DNA from: Streptomyces prunicolor NBRC 13075
Lineage (GTDB): Bacteria; Actinomycetota; Actinomycetes; Streptomycetales; Streptomycetaceae
Length of the DNA: 64,000 nt
Direction of reading: 5' to 3'
NCBI RefSeq assembly: GCF_000367365.1
Contig: NZ_BARF01000088.1
Coordinates: 62,001-126,000, forward strand
Every line of letters starts with the position of its first letter. The stretch's first letter is position 1. Shown piece by piece: positions 27,070 to 34,126 of the stretch. The notes under the pieces were generated by a model. It worked only from the letters and a program-made list of their open reading frames with translations. It was not told where the DNA came from and ran no database searches. Both the position numbers and the translations under genes were made by a program.

Positions 27070-27510
27070 ACTCCCGTAGTAGCAGGGCCGCTTGGCGCAC
27101 GGCGGCGAAGTCGTCCCCGGTCGACGGGCCGAGGTCGAAGACGAGGCGGTCGGTCCGGGTGGAACCTGTCGGTCCGGGACAGCCAGCGGTGCGGGGTGAG
27201 GCAGGCCTGGTCGGCGAGGTACCCGAGAGTGGCGGTGTCGTCGCACACCGGGTGCGTGACCGTGCCGCCCTCCTAGGACACCTCGACGCGTTCGATCCAG
27301 TCCGGGTAGCGCTCCGGGACGTTCCTCTGCATGAACCGGGGGCCGGGCCGTCGATACCCTCCGGGTGTCGTTCAAGCATCAACGGGCGTCCGCGCAGGTG
27401 CGGCAACATGGAGGAGGCGACGACCCGGTAGTACGTGACGAGGTCGCCCTTGGTGTACTCCCTGCCGTTCCCGTCAGCGGGAGCAGCACCTTCTCGGGCT
27501 CCACGTCACC
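27070..27510 (-). pseudogene. LigD-type polymerase/primase domain fragment (NHEJ)
   Basis: Across frames the minus strand reads EYTKGDLVTYYRVVASSMLP, HLRGRPLMLERHPEGIDGP, MQRNVPERYPDWIERVEVS, then (after an in-frame TAG) EGGTVTHPVCDDTATLGYLADQACLTPHRWL and LVFDLGPSTGDDFAAV. This is the LigD polymerase domain of bacterial non-homologous end joining. It carries a frameshift, a stop and a truncation where the ISAs1 remnant begins. The second metal-binding part is missing. A LigD ligase-domain fragment lies 9 kb away at 36.2-36.9 kb. Confidence 0.85.
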
Positions 27511-27890
27511 CGCCTGCAGCAGACCGATACCCGGCGGTACGGTCGCGCCGTGGAGCGGCATGTTCACCCCCGGCCTCTCTACGACGGTGACACGCACGTC
27601 GCTCCTCGCGTGCAGGAGTTCGATGCGGATCGAGGAAGTGAACCCGTGGACGGCGTACCCGACACCGCAGCAGGCCGACTGTGGCGCATTGGACCTCGCC
27701 CAGGACAGATCCGACGCTCGCCGGTGGCAGGCCTTACGTGCGTCCTGCCGTACGGCGAACCCCGCCTTGAGGACAACCGACGTGTCGGCGGGGCACACAG
27801 CCCCTGGTGCCTGGGCGGTTGGGTCCCTCTGGTGTGCGGCCAGGAGTGCGGCAGTGCGACGGCGCCCGGGACACCGGCAGCCGATCCGTC
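27511..27890. other. Intergenic stretch with no supported gene
   Basis: About 380 bp between the LigD fragment and the DUF6343 stop. Open frames exist on both strands but none has a recognisable motif or a consistent start. It may hold the original N-terminus of the LigD gene in decayed form (VEPEKVLLP reads just at the border). Confidence 0.5.
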
Positions 27891-28235
27891 TCAGTCGCGA
27901 TCGCGGCGGGTGCTCCTCTCGCGCCGCAGGCGGCGTGCCACGACCAGCACGTCCAGTGCGGCTACCAGCGCGAGTACGCCGCACAGCGCGGCGACGGTGA
28001 CCAGGACACCGCGACCAGGCGTGTCACCGGGATCGGAGCCGCCCGCCCACAAGCCGAACAACACACCCGCCACGGCAAAGAGCGGCAGGAAGACCCTGGA
28101 CAGCAGCAGCCGGAGCCGAAGTGGGCTCCGGGCGGTAGCCGGTTCGGTCCCGGTTCTCGGGAAGCGGCGCCCGATCACGCCGGAGCGCGAGCGCGACATC
28201 GGCTCCGTCGTCCGGCCCGTGTGATCGTCGGGCAC
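27891..28235 (-). CDS. DUF6343-like small membrane protein
   Basis: 114 residues. A conserved opening, RTGTEPATARSPLRLRLLLS, leads into two membrane helices (VFLPLFAVAGVLFGLWAG and VLVTVAALCGVLALVAALDVLVV) and a basic tail rich in Arg. This is the DUF6343 pattern common in Streptomyces; function unknown. The ATG at 28235 lies 12 bases after the CBS-domain gene, so they form an operon. Confidence 0.75.
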   Translation of the reverse strand: MPDDHTGRTTEPMSRSRSGVIGRRFPRTGTEPATARSPLRLRLLLSRVFLPLFAVAGVLFGLWAGGSDPGDTPGRGVLVTVAALCGVLALVAALDVLVVARRLRRERSTRRDRD

Positions 28236-28247
28236 GGCACCCCTCCC

Positions 28248-28673
28248 TCAGCGGTTCGGAGCGGCTTTGCCGATGTCCGCCAGGACCGAGCCCGGACCCT
28301 CCGTACCGGCCAGGTCGCCGAGGCTGACGATGCCGACCGGCCAGCCACCGCGTTCGACGACGGGGAGTCTGCGCACGGCGTGCCGGCGCATCAGCTCGGC
28401 GGCGTGGTCGGTGGTGTCGTCCGCGGCCACGGTCACCACGGGCGGGCGGGAGCACACCGATCCGGCAGTGGTGGTGTGCGGGTCGCGGCCCTCGGCGACC
28501 ACCCGGACCACGATGTCGCGGTCGGTGAGAACGCCGAACAGATCGCAGTCGTACGTCACCAGGACGGCGCCGATGTCCTGCTCGCGCATGATTTGGGCCG
28601 CCCGCGCCACCGAGGTCATCGGTTCGACAGCTGCCGTTCCGGACGACATCACCTCATGTACTGCCCGGGTCAT
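28248..28673 (-). CDS. Tandem CBS domain protein
   Basis: 141 residues with two CBS motifs: VMSSGTAAVEPMTSVARAAQIMREQDIGAVLV...GVLTDRDIVVRVVAEG, and VCSRPPVVTVAADDTTDHAAELMRRHAVRRLPVVE...GIVSLGDLA. CBS pairs bind adenosine nucleotides or NADH and report energy or redox state. No catalytic domain, so it probably binds a partner. Upstream lies a perfect 22-bp palindrome. Confidence 0.93.
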   Translation of the reverse strand: MTRAVHEVMSSGTAAVEPMTSVARAAQIMREQDIGAVLVTYDCDLFGVLTDRDIVVRVVAEGRDPHTTTAGSVCSRPPVVTVAADDTTDHAAELMRRHAVRRLPVVERGGWPVGIVSLGDLAGTEGPGSVLADIGKAAPNR

Positions 28674-28715
28674 GGGGCATCACCTCCCGGATCCTCGGAG
28701 TACTGTATGCCCGCC

Positions 28716-28737
28716 GCGTAGCCGGTACCGGCTACGC
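28716..28737. promoter_or_regulatory. Perfect 22-bp palindrome upstream of the CBS gene
   Basis: GCGTAGCCGGT followed by its exact reverse complement ACCGGCTACGC. It lies 42 bases before the CBS start and 174 before the aconitase start. A zero-spacer palindrome of this length is a good operator candidate for a dimeric repressor or activator, although no cognate regulator is adjacent. Confidence 0.6.
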
Positions 28738-28911
28738 CAAACCTCTTCTGGTCCGGCGACTTCTCGCCCCGCAGAAGCCTCGGCCCGTCGGCGGCATCGC
28801 GGTGCCGGGCGCGATCAGTCCGCGTCGAGGGACGTGACGGACGCGTGGTGACGGGTAGTCGGGGTTCGTCCGAGCAATACGGTCCAGCACTCCGGCAGGA
28901 GGTATCGGGAG

Positions 28912-30906
28912 ATGACTGCGCGGCAGAGCTCCGGCGGCACGGTGGCGCACCGGCTCATCGAGGAACACCTGGTCGAGGGGCGCGCGGTGCCCGGTGAGGA
29001 GATCGGTCTGCGCATCGACCAGACGCTCACCCAGGACGCCACCGGGACCCTGGTCATGCAGGAGGTGGAGGCGCTGGGACTGGACCGGGTGCGCACCGAG
29101 GTCAGCGTGCAGTACGTCGACCACAACGTCCTGCAGGCCGACGAACGCAACGCCGAGGACCACGCTTTCCTCCGCTCGGCCGCCCGCCGCTACGGCGTCT
29201 GGTATTCCAAGCCCGGCAACGGCGTCTCGCACCCCACCCACATGCAGCGCTTCGGCGTCCCGGGCCGGAGCCTGGCCGGCTCCGACTCGCACACCTGCGC
29301 CGCCGGTTCCCTCGGCATGCTGGCCATCGGCGTCGGCGGTCTGGAGGTCGCCCTGGCCATGGCCGGACGGCCGCTGTACGTACGGATGGCGCAGATCTGG
29401 GGCATCCGCCTGACCGGTGCCCTGCCCGACTGGGTCAGCGCCAAGGACGTGATCCTGGAGTTGCTGCGGCGTCACGGGGTCAAAGGCGGGGTGGGCCGCA
29501 TCCTGGAGTACCACGGACCGGGGCTGGCCCACCTGAGCGCCATGGACCGGCACGTCATCGCCAACATGGGCGCCGAACTCGGCGCCACCACCAGCGTCTT
29601 CCCCGCCGACGACGCCGTGCGCGACTTCCTGCGTGCCGAGGGCCGCGAGGACGACTTCAGCGAGGTCACCGCCGCCTCCGACGCCCGCTACGACCTCGAC
29701 GAGGAGATCGACCTCTCCGCCCTGCAGCCGCTGATCGCCAGGCCCACGTCCCCAGGCAACGTCGTACCGGTGCGGGAGGTGGCGGGCGAGCCGATCGGGC
29801 AGGCGGTGATCGGTTCGTCGGCCAACCCCGGCCTGCGCGACTTCGCCGTCGCCGCCGCCATGGTCCGGGACCGGCAGACGGCCTCCGGAGTGAGCTTCGA
29901 CGTCAACCCCAGCTCCCGGGAGATCCTCCAGGACCTCACCCGCAGCGGCGCGACCTTCGACCTGATCGCGGCCGGTGCGCGGCTGCACCAGGCCGGCTGC
30001 CTGGGCTGCATCGGCATGGGCCAGGCCCCCGCCGTCGGCCACAACTCGCTGCGCACCTTCCCCCGCAACTTCCCCGGCCGCTCCGGTACCGAGGACGACG
30101 CGATCTGGCTCTGCTCCCCGGAGACCGCAACCGCCTCCGCGCTCACCGGCACCATCACCGACCCGCGCGACTGGGGCGCCGAGCACAAGGTGCCGTACCC
30201 GCGACCGGACCTGCCCGAGCACGCCCAGGTCAACACCGCCATGCTGGAGCCACCGCCGCCGCCCGACGAGGCCATGGACGTACGTCTGGAACGCGGGCCC
30301 AACATCTCCGCGCTGCCCGACCTCGATCCCCTGCCGGACACCCTCGACGCCCCGGTCCTGCTGAAGGCCGACGACGACGTCTCCACCGACGAGATCTCCC
30401 CCGCCGGCGCCAGGGCCCTGCCGTACCGCTCCAACCTCCCCAAACTCGCCGGGTTCACCCTCACCCGACTCGATCCGGACTACCCGGGCCGCGCCGCCGA
30501 ACTCCGCGAGCACGGCGGTCACATCATCGTCGCCGGCGAGAACTGGGGCCAGGGCTCCTCCCGCGAACACGCGGCGCTCACCCTGCGCCACCTCGGGCTG
30601 CACGCCGTGATCGCGAAGTCGTACGCCCGTATCCACTGGCAGAACCTCGCCAACTTCGGCGTCCTCCCGCTGGAGTTCGACGACCCCGCCGACCACGACC
30701 GCATCAAGTCCGGCGACCGGCTCCGCATCGAGGACCTGCACACCGCTCTCACCGCCGGCGCTCCGCCGACCCTCACCGTCCGCAACACGACCCGTTCCGA
30801 GGAATACCGCCTGCACCACCACCTCTCGCCCCGGCAACGGCAGGCCGTTCTGGCCGGCGGTGTCATCCCGGCCGTGGCCCGGCCGACGCACGAGGCGCTC
30901 ACGTGA
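28912..30906 (+). CDS. Aconitate hydratase, Aquifex-type
   Basis: 664 residues, shorter than AcnA (about 900), matching the Aquifex-type aconitases. The Fe-S-binding cysteines appear in SDSHTCAAGSLGMLAIG and in HQAGCLGCIGMGQAP. The C-terminal swivel domain has DDVSTDEISPAGARAL and AGENWGQGSSREHAALTLRHLG, which carries the substrate Arg/Ser loop. It interconverts citrate and isocitrate or handles a related hydroxy acid. Streptomyces normally has a housekeeping AcnA elsewhere, so this is likely an accessory enzyme. The ATG at 28912 follows a GGAG ribosome site. Confidence 0.9.
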   Translation: MTARQSSGGTVAHRLIEEHLVEGRAVPGEEIGLRIDQTLTQDATGTLVMQEVEALGLDRVRTEVSVQYVDHNVLQADERNAEDHAFLRSAARRYGVWYSKPGNGVSHPTHMQRFGVPGRSLAGSDSHTCAAGSLGMLAIGVGGLEVALAMAGRPLYVRMAQIWGIRLTGALPDWVSAKDVILELLRRHGVKGGVGRILEYHGPGLAHLSAMDRHVIANMGAELGATTSVFPADDAVRDFLRAEGREDDFSEVTAASDARYDLDEEIDLSALQPLIARPTSPGNVVPVREVAGEPIGQAVIGSSANPGLRDFAVAAAMVRDRQTASGVSFDVNPSSREILQDLTRSGATFDLIAAGARLHQAGCLGCIGMGQAPAVGHNSLRTFPRNFPGRSGTEDDAIWLCSPETATASALTGTITDPRDWGAEHKVPYPRPDLPEHAQVNTAMLEPPPPPDEAMDVRLERGPNISALPDLDPLPDTLDAPVLLKADDDVSTDEISPAGARALPYRSNLPKLAGFTLTRLDPDYPGRAAELREHGGHIIVAGENWGQGSSREHAALTLRHLGLHAVIAKSYARIHWQNLANFGVLPLEFDDPADHDRIKSGDRLRIEDLHTALTAGAPPTLTVRNTTRSEEYRLHHHLSPRQRQAVLAGGVIPAVARPTHEALT

Positions 30907-31089
30907 GGGGAGCAAGGGAAGCCGGCACGCCGTAGGAGGCGGGGAGTGCGGGGAGCCCGCGGCGAAGGTGGCGCCGGCGACGTCGGCGTGCCGACTGAGT
31001 GACTGCGCATCCGGATTCTCCGGATCCTTTCGTCGCCCACTTCGCCGGGGATGCCCCGGACGGAGTAGCGTCCGGGGTGACCGCCGCAG

Positions 31090-31385
31090 AGGCTGATCGC
31101 ACAAGGGTCGACCAGGTCAGGGCGACGGCGGCGACATCGGCGAGCGACTGGGCCAGGCTCAGTTCCGTGTCCGGCAGGCCGCCGAGCGTGGTGAGCAGGA
31201 GATTGAGCGCCCCGATGGTCTGCTGGCGGACGCGCAGCGGAAGGGCGTGCGCGGCGCGGTAACCGCAGCGGGTCGCGAGCGGTGCCAGCCGTGGCCAGCG
31301 GCCGGTGCTTTCGCCCAGGATCGGTTCTCGCGGTAGCAGTCGAGGCAGGGGGCCTCCTCGGACCTGCGGCAGGAACAACTCCACC
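31090..31385 (-). pseudogene. GAF domain fragment
   Basis: On the minus strand: LPREPILGESTGRWPRLAPLATRCGYRAAHALPLRVRQQTIGALNLLL, then TELSLAQSLADVAAVALTW. This is the C-terminal two-thirds of a GAF domain as in GAF-ANTAR regulators. There is no start and the ANTAR half does not follow on this strand; the frame runs on into sequence downstream. The expected ANTAR half lies next to it on the opposite strand. Confidence 0.65.
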
Positions 31386-31391
31386 ACCGGC

Positions 31392-31544
31392 ATGGTGGCC
31401 GAGCACGGAGGTCTCACCCTGGCCGAGGCCCGGTCGGCCCTGCGCGCCCACTCGGCCCTCGACGGCCACCGGCTTCTGGACATCGCCCAAGCGCTCGTCG
31501 ACCATGCTCTCGCGCCGGACTCGGTGCTGACCGAAGACCGCTGA
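31392..31544 (+). pseudogene. ANTAR domain C-terminal half
   Basis: 50 residues from an ATG at 31392: MVAEHGGLTLAEARSALRAHSALDGHRLLDIAQALVDHAL. This is the second half of an ANTAR helical domain (normally preceded by the A-x-G-M helix). The first half is absent. It abuts the GAF fragment head to head, which suggests an inversion inside a GAF-ANTAR gene. Confidence 0.6.
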
Positions 31545-31586
31545 GTCCTGTCGTCACAGCCCCGCACGCGTTCCCGTACGGGGCTC

Positions 31587-31823
31587 TCAGTCACCGTCCA
31601 GCCGCGCGCGGAGCAGCCGTTTGCCCAGTTCGGCACCCTTGCGGCTGTCGGCCTGGGCCTTGCGGAAGAGATCCGCGACCTCGGTGTCCTTCCCGCGCTC
31701 CGCGTCCGCGATGTACGTCTCCAGTCGCAGCGCGTTGCTCAAGCATGCCTCCACGTACCAGATCAGGTTGTAGTCCCTGTCCGGTGTACCCGTGGCGCCG
31801 CCGGTCTCCGTGCTGCTGGTCAT
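31587..31823 (-). CDS. Small conserved hypothetical protein
   Basis: 78 residues from ATG at 31823 behind GGAGG. Sequence marks: YNLIWYVEACLSNALRLETYIADAE, VADLFRKAQADSRKGAELGKRLL. All helical, with a pattern like small single-bundle proteins common near stress genes in Streptomyces. Function unknown. Divergent from the DUF5709 gene. Confidence 0.8.
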   Translation of the reverse strand: MTSSTETGGATGTPDRDYNLIWYVEACLSNALRLETYIADAERGKDTEVADLFRKAQADSRKGAELGKRLLRARLDGD

Positions 31824-31859
31824 CCGTGCCTCCTTCGTGTTCCGGGGGTGCGCTTCTTT

Positions 31860-31893
31860 GCCGGAGAGCGGCGGGTACCCGGTGCTCTCCGGC
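31860..31893. promoter_or_regulatory. Inverted repeat between divergent small stress-type genes
   Basis: GCCGGAGAGC (31860-31869) and GCTCTCCGGC (31884-31893), perfect 10-base arms with a 14-base spacer that contains the palindrome GGGTACCC. It sits midway between starts at 31823 (minus) and 31981 (plus). GGGTAC is also the -10 of SigB-type promoters in Streptomyces, so a promoter/operator overlap is possible. Confidence 0.5.
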
Positions 31894-31980
31894 ACACACG
31901 TCGGCATACGGGCGTGTGATCCAGGCCGGCCTGGATACGCGGACTGGAGGAATCCGAATCGTCCGAAAGGTACGCACACC

Positions 31981-32469
31981 ATGGGGAGCCAGAACCACGA
32001 CGACGTGATGGGTGACGAGGTCTACCAGCCCGAAGGCCCCGACGACCGGGAGGACGAGGGCATCCTCGACCCCGAGGACACGCTCAACGACCGGGGCGCC
32101 GATCCCTACGAGGAGGGCTGGTCACCGCCCGAGCGTCCGCTCGGGGTGGAACACCAGGGCACGACGGCGGGTGAGCAGCGCGAGGGCGAGAGCCTGGACC
32201 AGAGGCTGGCGGAGGAGCGCCGGGACCCGGCGTTGGAGGAGCCCGGCGGGGACGACGGCGTCGGAGACCTCGCGGGCGGCGAGGGCGAACCGCTGGACGA
32301 CGAGGTGGGGGCGGACCGGGCCGGTCGCCTCATGGCTCCTGACGAGGGCGCGCACGAGGACGCCGAGAAGGACCTGCTCGCCCACGACGTGGGCATCGAC
32401 GGCGGCGCGGCCTCCGCGGAGGAAGCGGCTGTCCATCGGATCCCGGACGAGGACGACACACCCCCGTAG
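31981..32469 (+). CDS. DUF5709 family protein
   Basis: 162 residues, very acidic (runs of D/E) and hydrophilic. The DUF5709 pattern is visible: DEVYQPEGPDD, LDPEDTLNDRGADPYEEGWSPPERPLGVEHQGTT, then SLDQRLAEERRDPALEE and GADRAGRLMAPDEG near the C-terminus. Likely intrinsically disordered; function unknown, often near stress-related genes. Start ATG at 31981. Followed 69 bases later by the aldehyde oxidoreductase operon. Confidence 0.85.
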   Translation: MGSQNHDDVMGDEVYQPEGPDDREDEGILDPEDTLNDRGADPYEEGWSPPERPLGVEHQGTTAGEQREGESLDQRLAEERRDPALEEPGGDDGVGDLAGGEGEPLDDEVGADRAGRLMAPDEGAHEDAEKDLLAHDVGIDGGAASAEEAAVHRIPDEDDTPP

Positions 32470-32538
32470 CCCTCGGGGCGCCACCTTTCGGAATACCTCG
32501 ATCGCCGTCCGACGGCCTGTACGAACGGAAGGCCCTTC

Positions 32539-33099
32539 ATGGAAACCGACACCGCACACCCCACAACCGGCCCACCCGACCACCACCACTCGGAGATCAC
32601 TCTGCGGGTGAACGGCAAACCGCACACACTCACCGTCGACCACCGCTCGGTGCTCCTGGACGTGCTGCGCGAGGACCTCGACCTGACCGGCGCCAAGAAG
32701 GGCTGCGACCACGGCCAGTGCGGCGCCTGCACGGTTCTGGTCGACGGCCGCCGCGCCAACAGCTGTCTGCTGCCCGCCGTCGCCCTCGACGGCGGCGACA
32801 TCACGACCGTCGAGGGACTCGGCGGGGACGGCGAGGAACTCCATCCGCTCCAGCGCGCCTTCCTGGACCGTGACGCCTTCCAGTGCGGCTACTGCACCCC
32901 GGGGCAGATCTGCAGCGCCATCGGCGCGCTCGCCGAGGCCGCCGCCGGTCACCCCTCCCACGTGACCGACCCCGGCGCCCCCGCCGGGCCGCCCGTCGCG
33001 CTGGACCGGGCGGAGATCCGCGAGCGGCTCAGCGGCAACCTCTGCCGCTGCGGTGCCTACCCGAACATCGTGGAAGCCGTCGAGGACGTGATCCCGTGA
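32539..33099 (+). CDS. paoA: Aldehyde oxidoreductase, 2Fe-2S subunit (PaoA/YagT-like)
   Basis: 186 residues. Two [2Fe-2S] sites: plant-ferredoxin type CDHGQCGACTVLVDG, and the helical domain with CGYCTPGQIC and NLCRCGAYPNI. Small subunit of a xanthine dehydrogenase-family enzyme that passes electrons from the molybdenum site to FAD. No twin-arginine leader is seen, unlike E. coli PaoA, so the enzyme is probably cytoplasmic. Its stop overlaps the next start (GTGA). Confidence 0.94.
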   Translation: METDTAHPTTGPPDHHHSEITLRVNGKPHTLTVDHRSVLLDVLREDLDLTGAKKGCDHGQCGACTVLVDGRRANSCLLPAVALDGGDITTVEGLGGDGEELHPLQRAFLDRDAFQCGYCTPGQICSAIGALAEAAAGHPSHVTDPGAPAGPPVALDRAEIRERLSGNLCRCGAYPNIVEAVEDVIP

Positions 33100-34091
33100 A
33101 GCCCTTCGGATACGTACGCGCGGGCAGCGTCGAGGAGGCGGCCGACGCGTACGCCTCGCATCCCGGCGCCCGGTATCTCGGCGGCGGCACCAATCTGGTC
33201 GACCTGATGAAGCTCGGCGTGGAACAGCCGGCCACCCTCGTCGACGTCAGCCGGCTGCCCCTGGACTCGGTGGAGGAACTGCCCGCCGGTGCGCTGCGGA
33301 TCGGGGCCACCGTCCGCAACAGCGACCTCGCGGCCCATCCTCTGGTCCGCGACCGCTATCCGGTGCTCTCGCAGGCGCTCCTCGCGGGAGCCTCCGGGCA
33401 GCTGCGCAACATCGCCACCACCGGCGGCAACCTGCTCCAGCGAACCCGCTGCCCCTACTTCCAGGACACCTCCAAGCCGTGCAACAAGCGCGAGCCGGGC
33501 AGCGGCTGCGGCGCCCGGGACGGCGTCCACCGCGACCACGCGGTGCTCGGGCACTCGCCGCACTGCATCGCCACGCATCCGTCCGACATGGCCGTCGCGC
33601 TGGCCGCCCTCGACGCGCAGGTCGAGCTGTACGGGGCCGACGGCGAACGGTCGGTCCCCGCCGCCGAGTTCCACCGGCTGCCCGGTGACCACCCGGAGTG
33701 CGACACCGAGATCCGCCCCGGCGAAATCATCACCGGCGTCGTGCTGCCGGCCACGGCGGCCGGGCTGCCGTCCCGCTACCGCAAGGCCCGTGACCGTGCC
33801 TCGTACGCCTTCGCCCTCGCCTCCGTCGCGGCGGTGCTACGGGTGGACGACGGCGTCGTCCAGCACGTCGGTGTCGCCTTCGGCGCGCTCGCCCACCGGC
33901 CCTGGCGTGCCCGGCGCGCGGAGGAGGCGCTGCTGGGTGCCGCGCCCACGGCCGCCGCCTTCGAGCGGGCCGTCGACCTCGAACTCGCCGCCGCCCAGCC
34001 CCTGTCCGACAACGCCTACAAGGTGGGCCTCGCCCGCGATCTCGCCCTCGACGTCCTGACCCGGTTGGCACCGCCGACGACCAGCACCTGA
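33096..34091 (+). CDS. paoB: Aldehyde oxidoreductase, FAD subunit (PaoB/YagS-like)
   Basis: 331 residues. FAD-binding motifs ARYLGGGTNLVDLMK and TTGGNLLQRTRCPYF. A set of four Cys (RCPYF, KPCNK, GCGA, HCIATHPSD) matches the extra [4Fe-4S] insertion of PaoB-type subunits. C-terminal CO dehydrogenase flavoprotein domain has YRKARDRASYAFALASVAA. Starts at GTG 33096, overlapping the 2Fe-2S gene. Confidence 0.94.
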   Translation: MKPFGYVRAGSVEEAADAYASHPGARYLGGGTNLVDLMKLGVEQPATLVDVSRLPLDSVEELPAGALRIGATVRNSDLAAHPLVRDRYPVLSQALLAGASGQLRNIATTGGNLLQRTRCPYFQDTSKPCNKREPGSGCGARDGVHRDHAVLGHSPHCIATHPSDMAVALAALDAQVELYGADGERSVPAAEFHRLPGDHPECDTEIRPGEIITGVVLPATAAGLPSRYRKARDRASYAFALASVAAVLRVDDGVVQHVGVAFGALAHRPWRARRAEEALLGAAPTAAAFERAVDLELAAAQPLSDNAYKVGLARDLALDVLTRLAPPTTST

Positions 34092-34126
34092 CGGGACTTC
34101 CGCCCCGGCACCACGAGGAGGACTCC

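Noticed and set aside
28732..31104. Long minus-strand frame opposite the aconitase gene
   Set aside because: Antisense shadow of a clear Fe-S enzyme gene; no motif and no consistent start.
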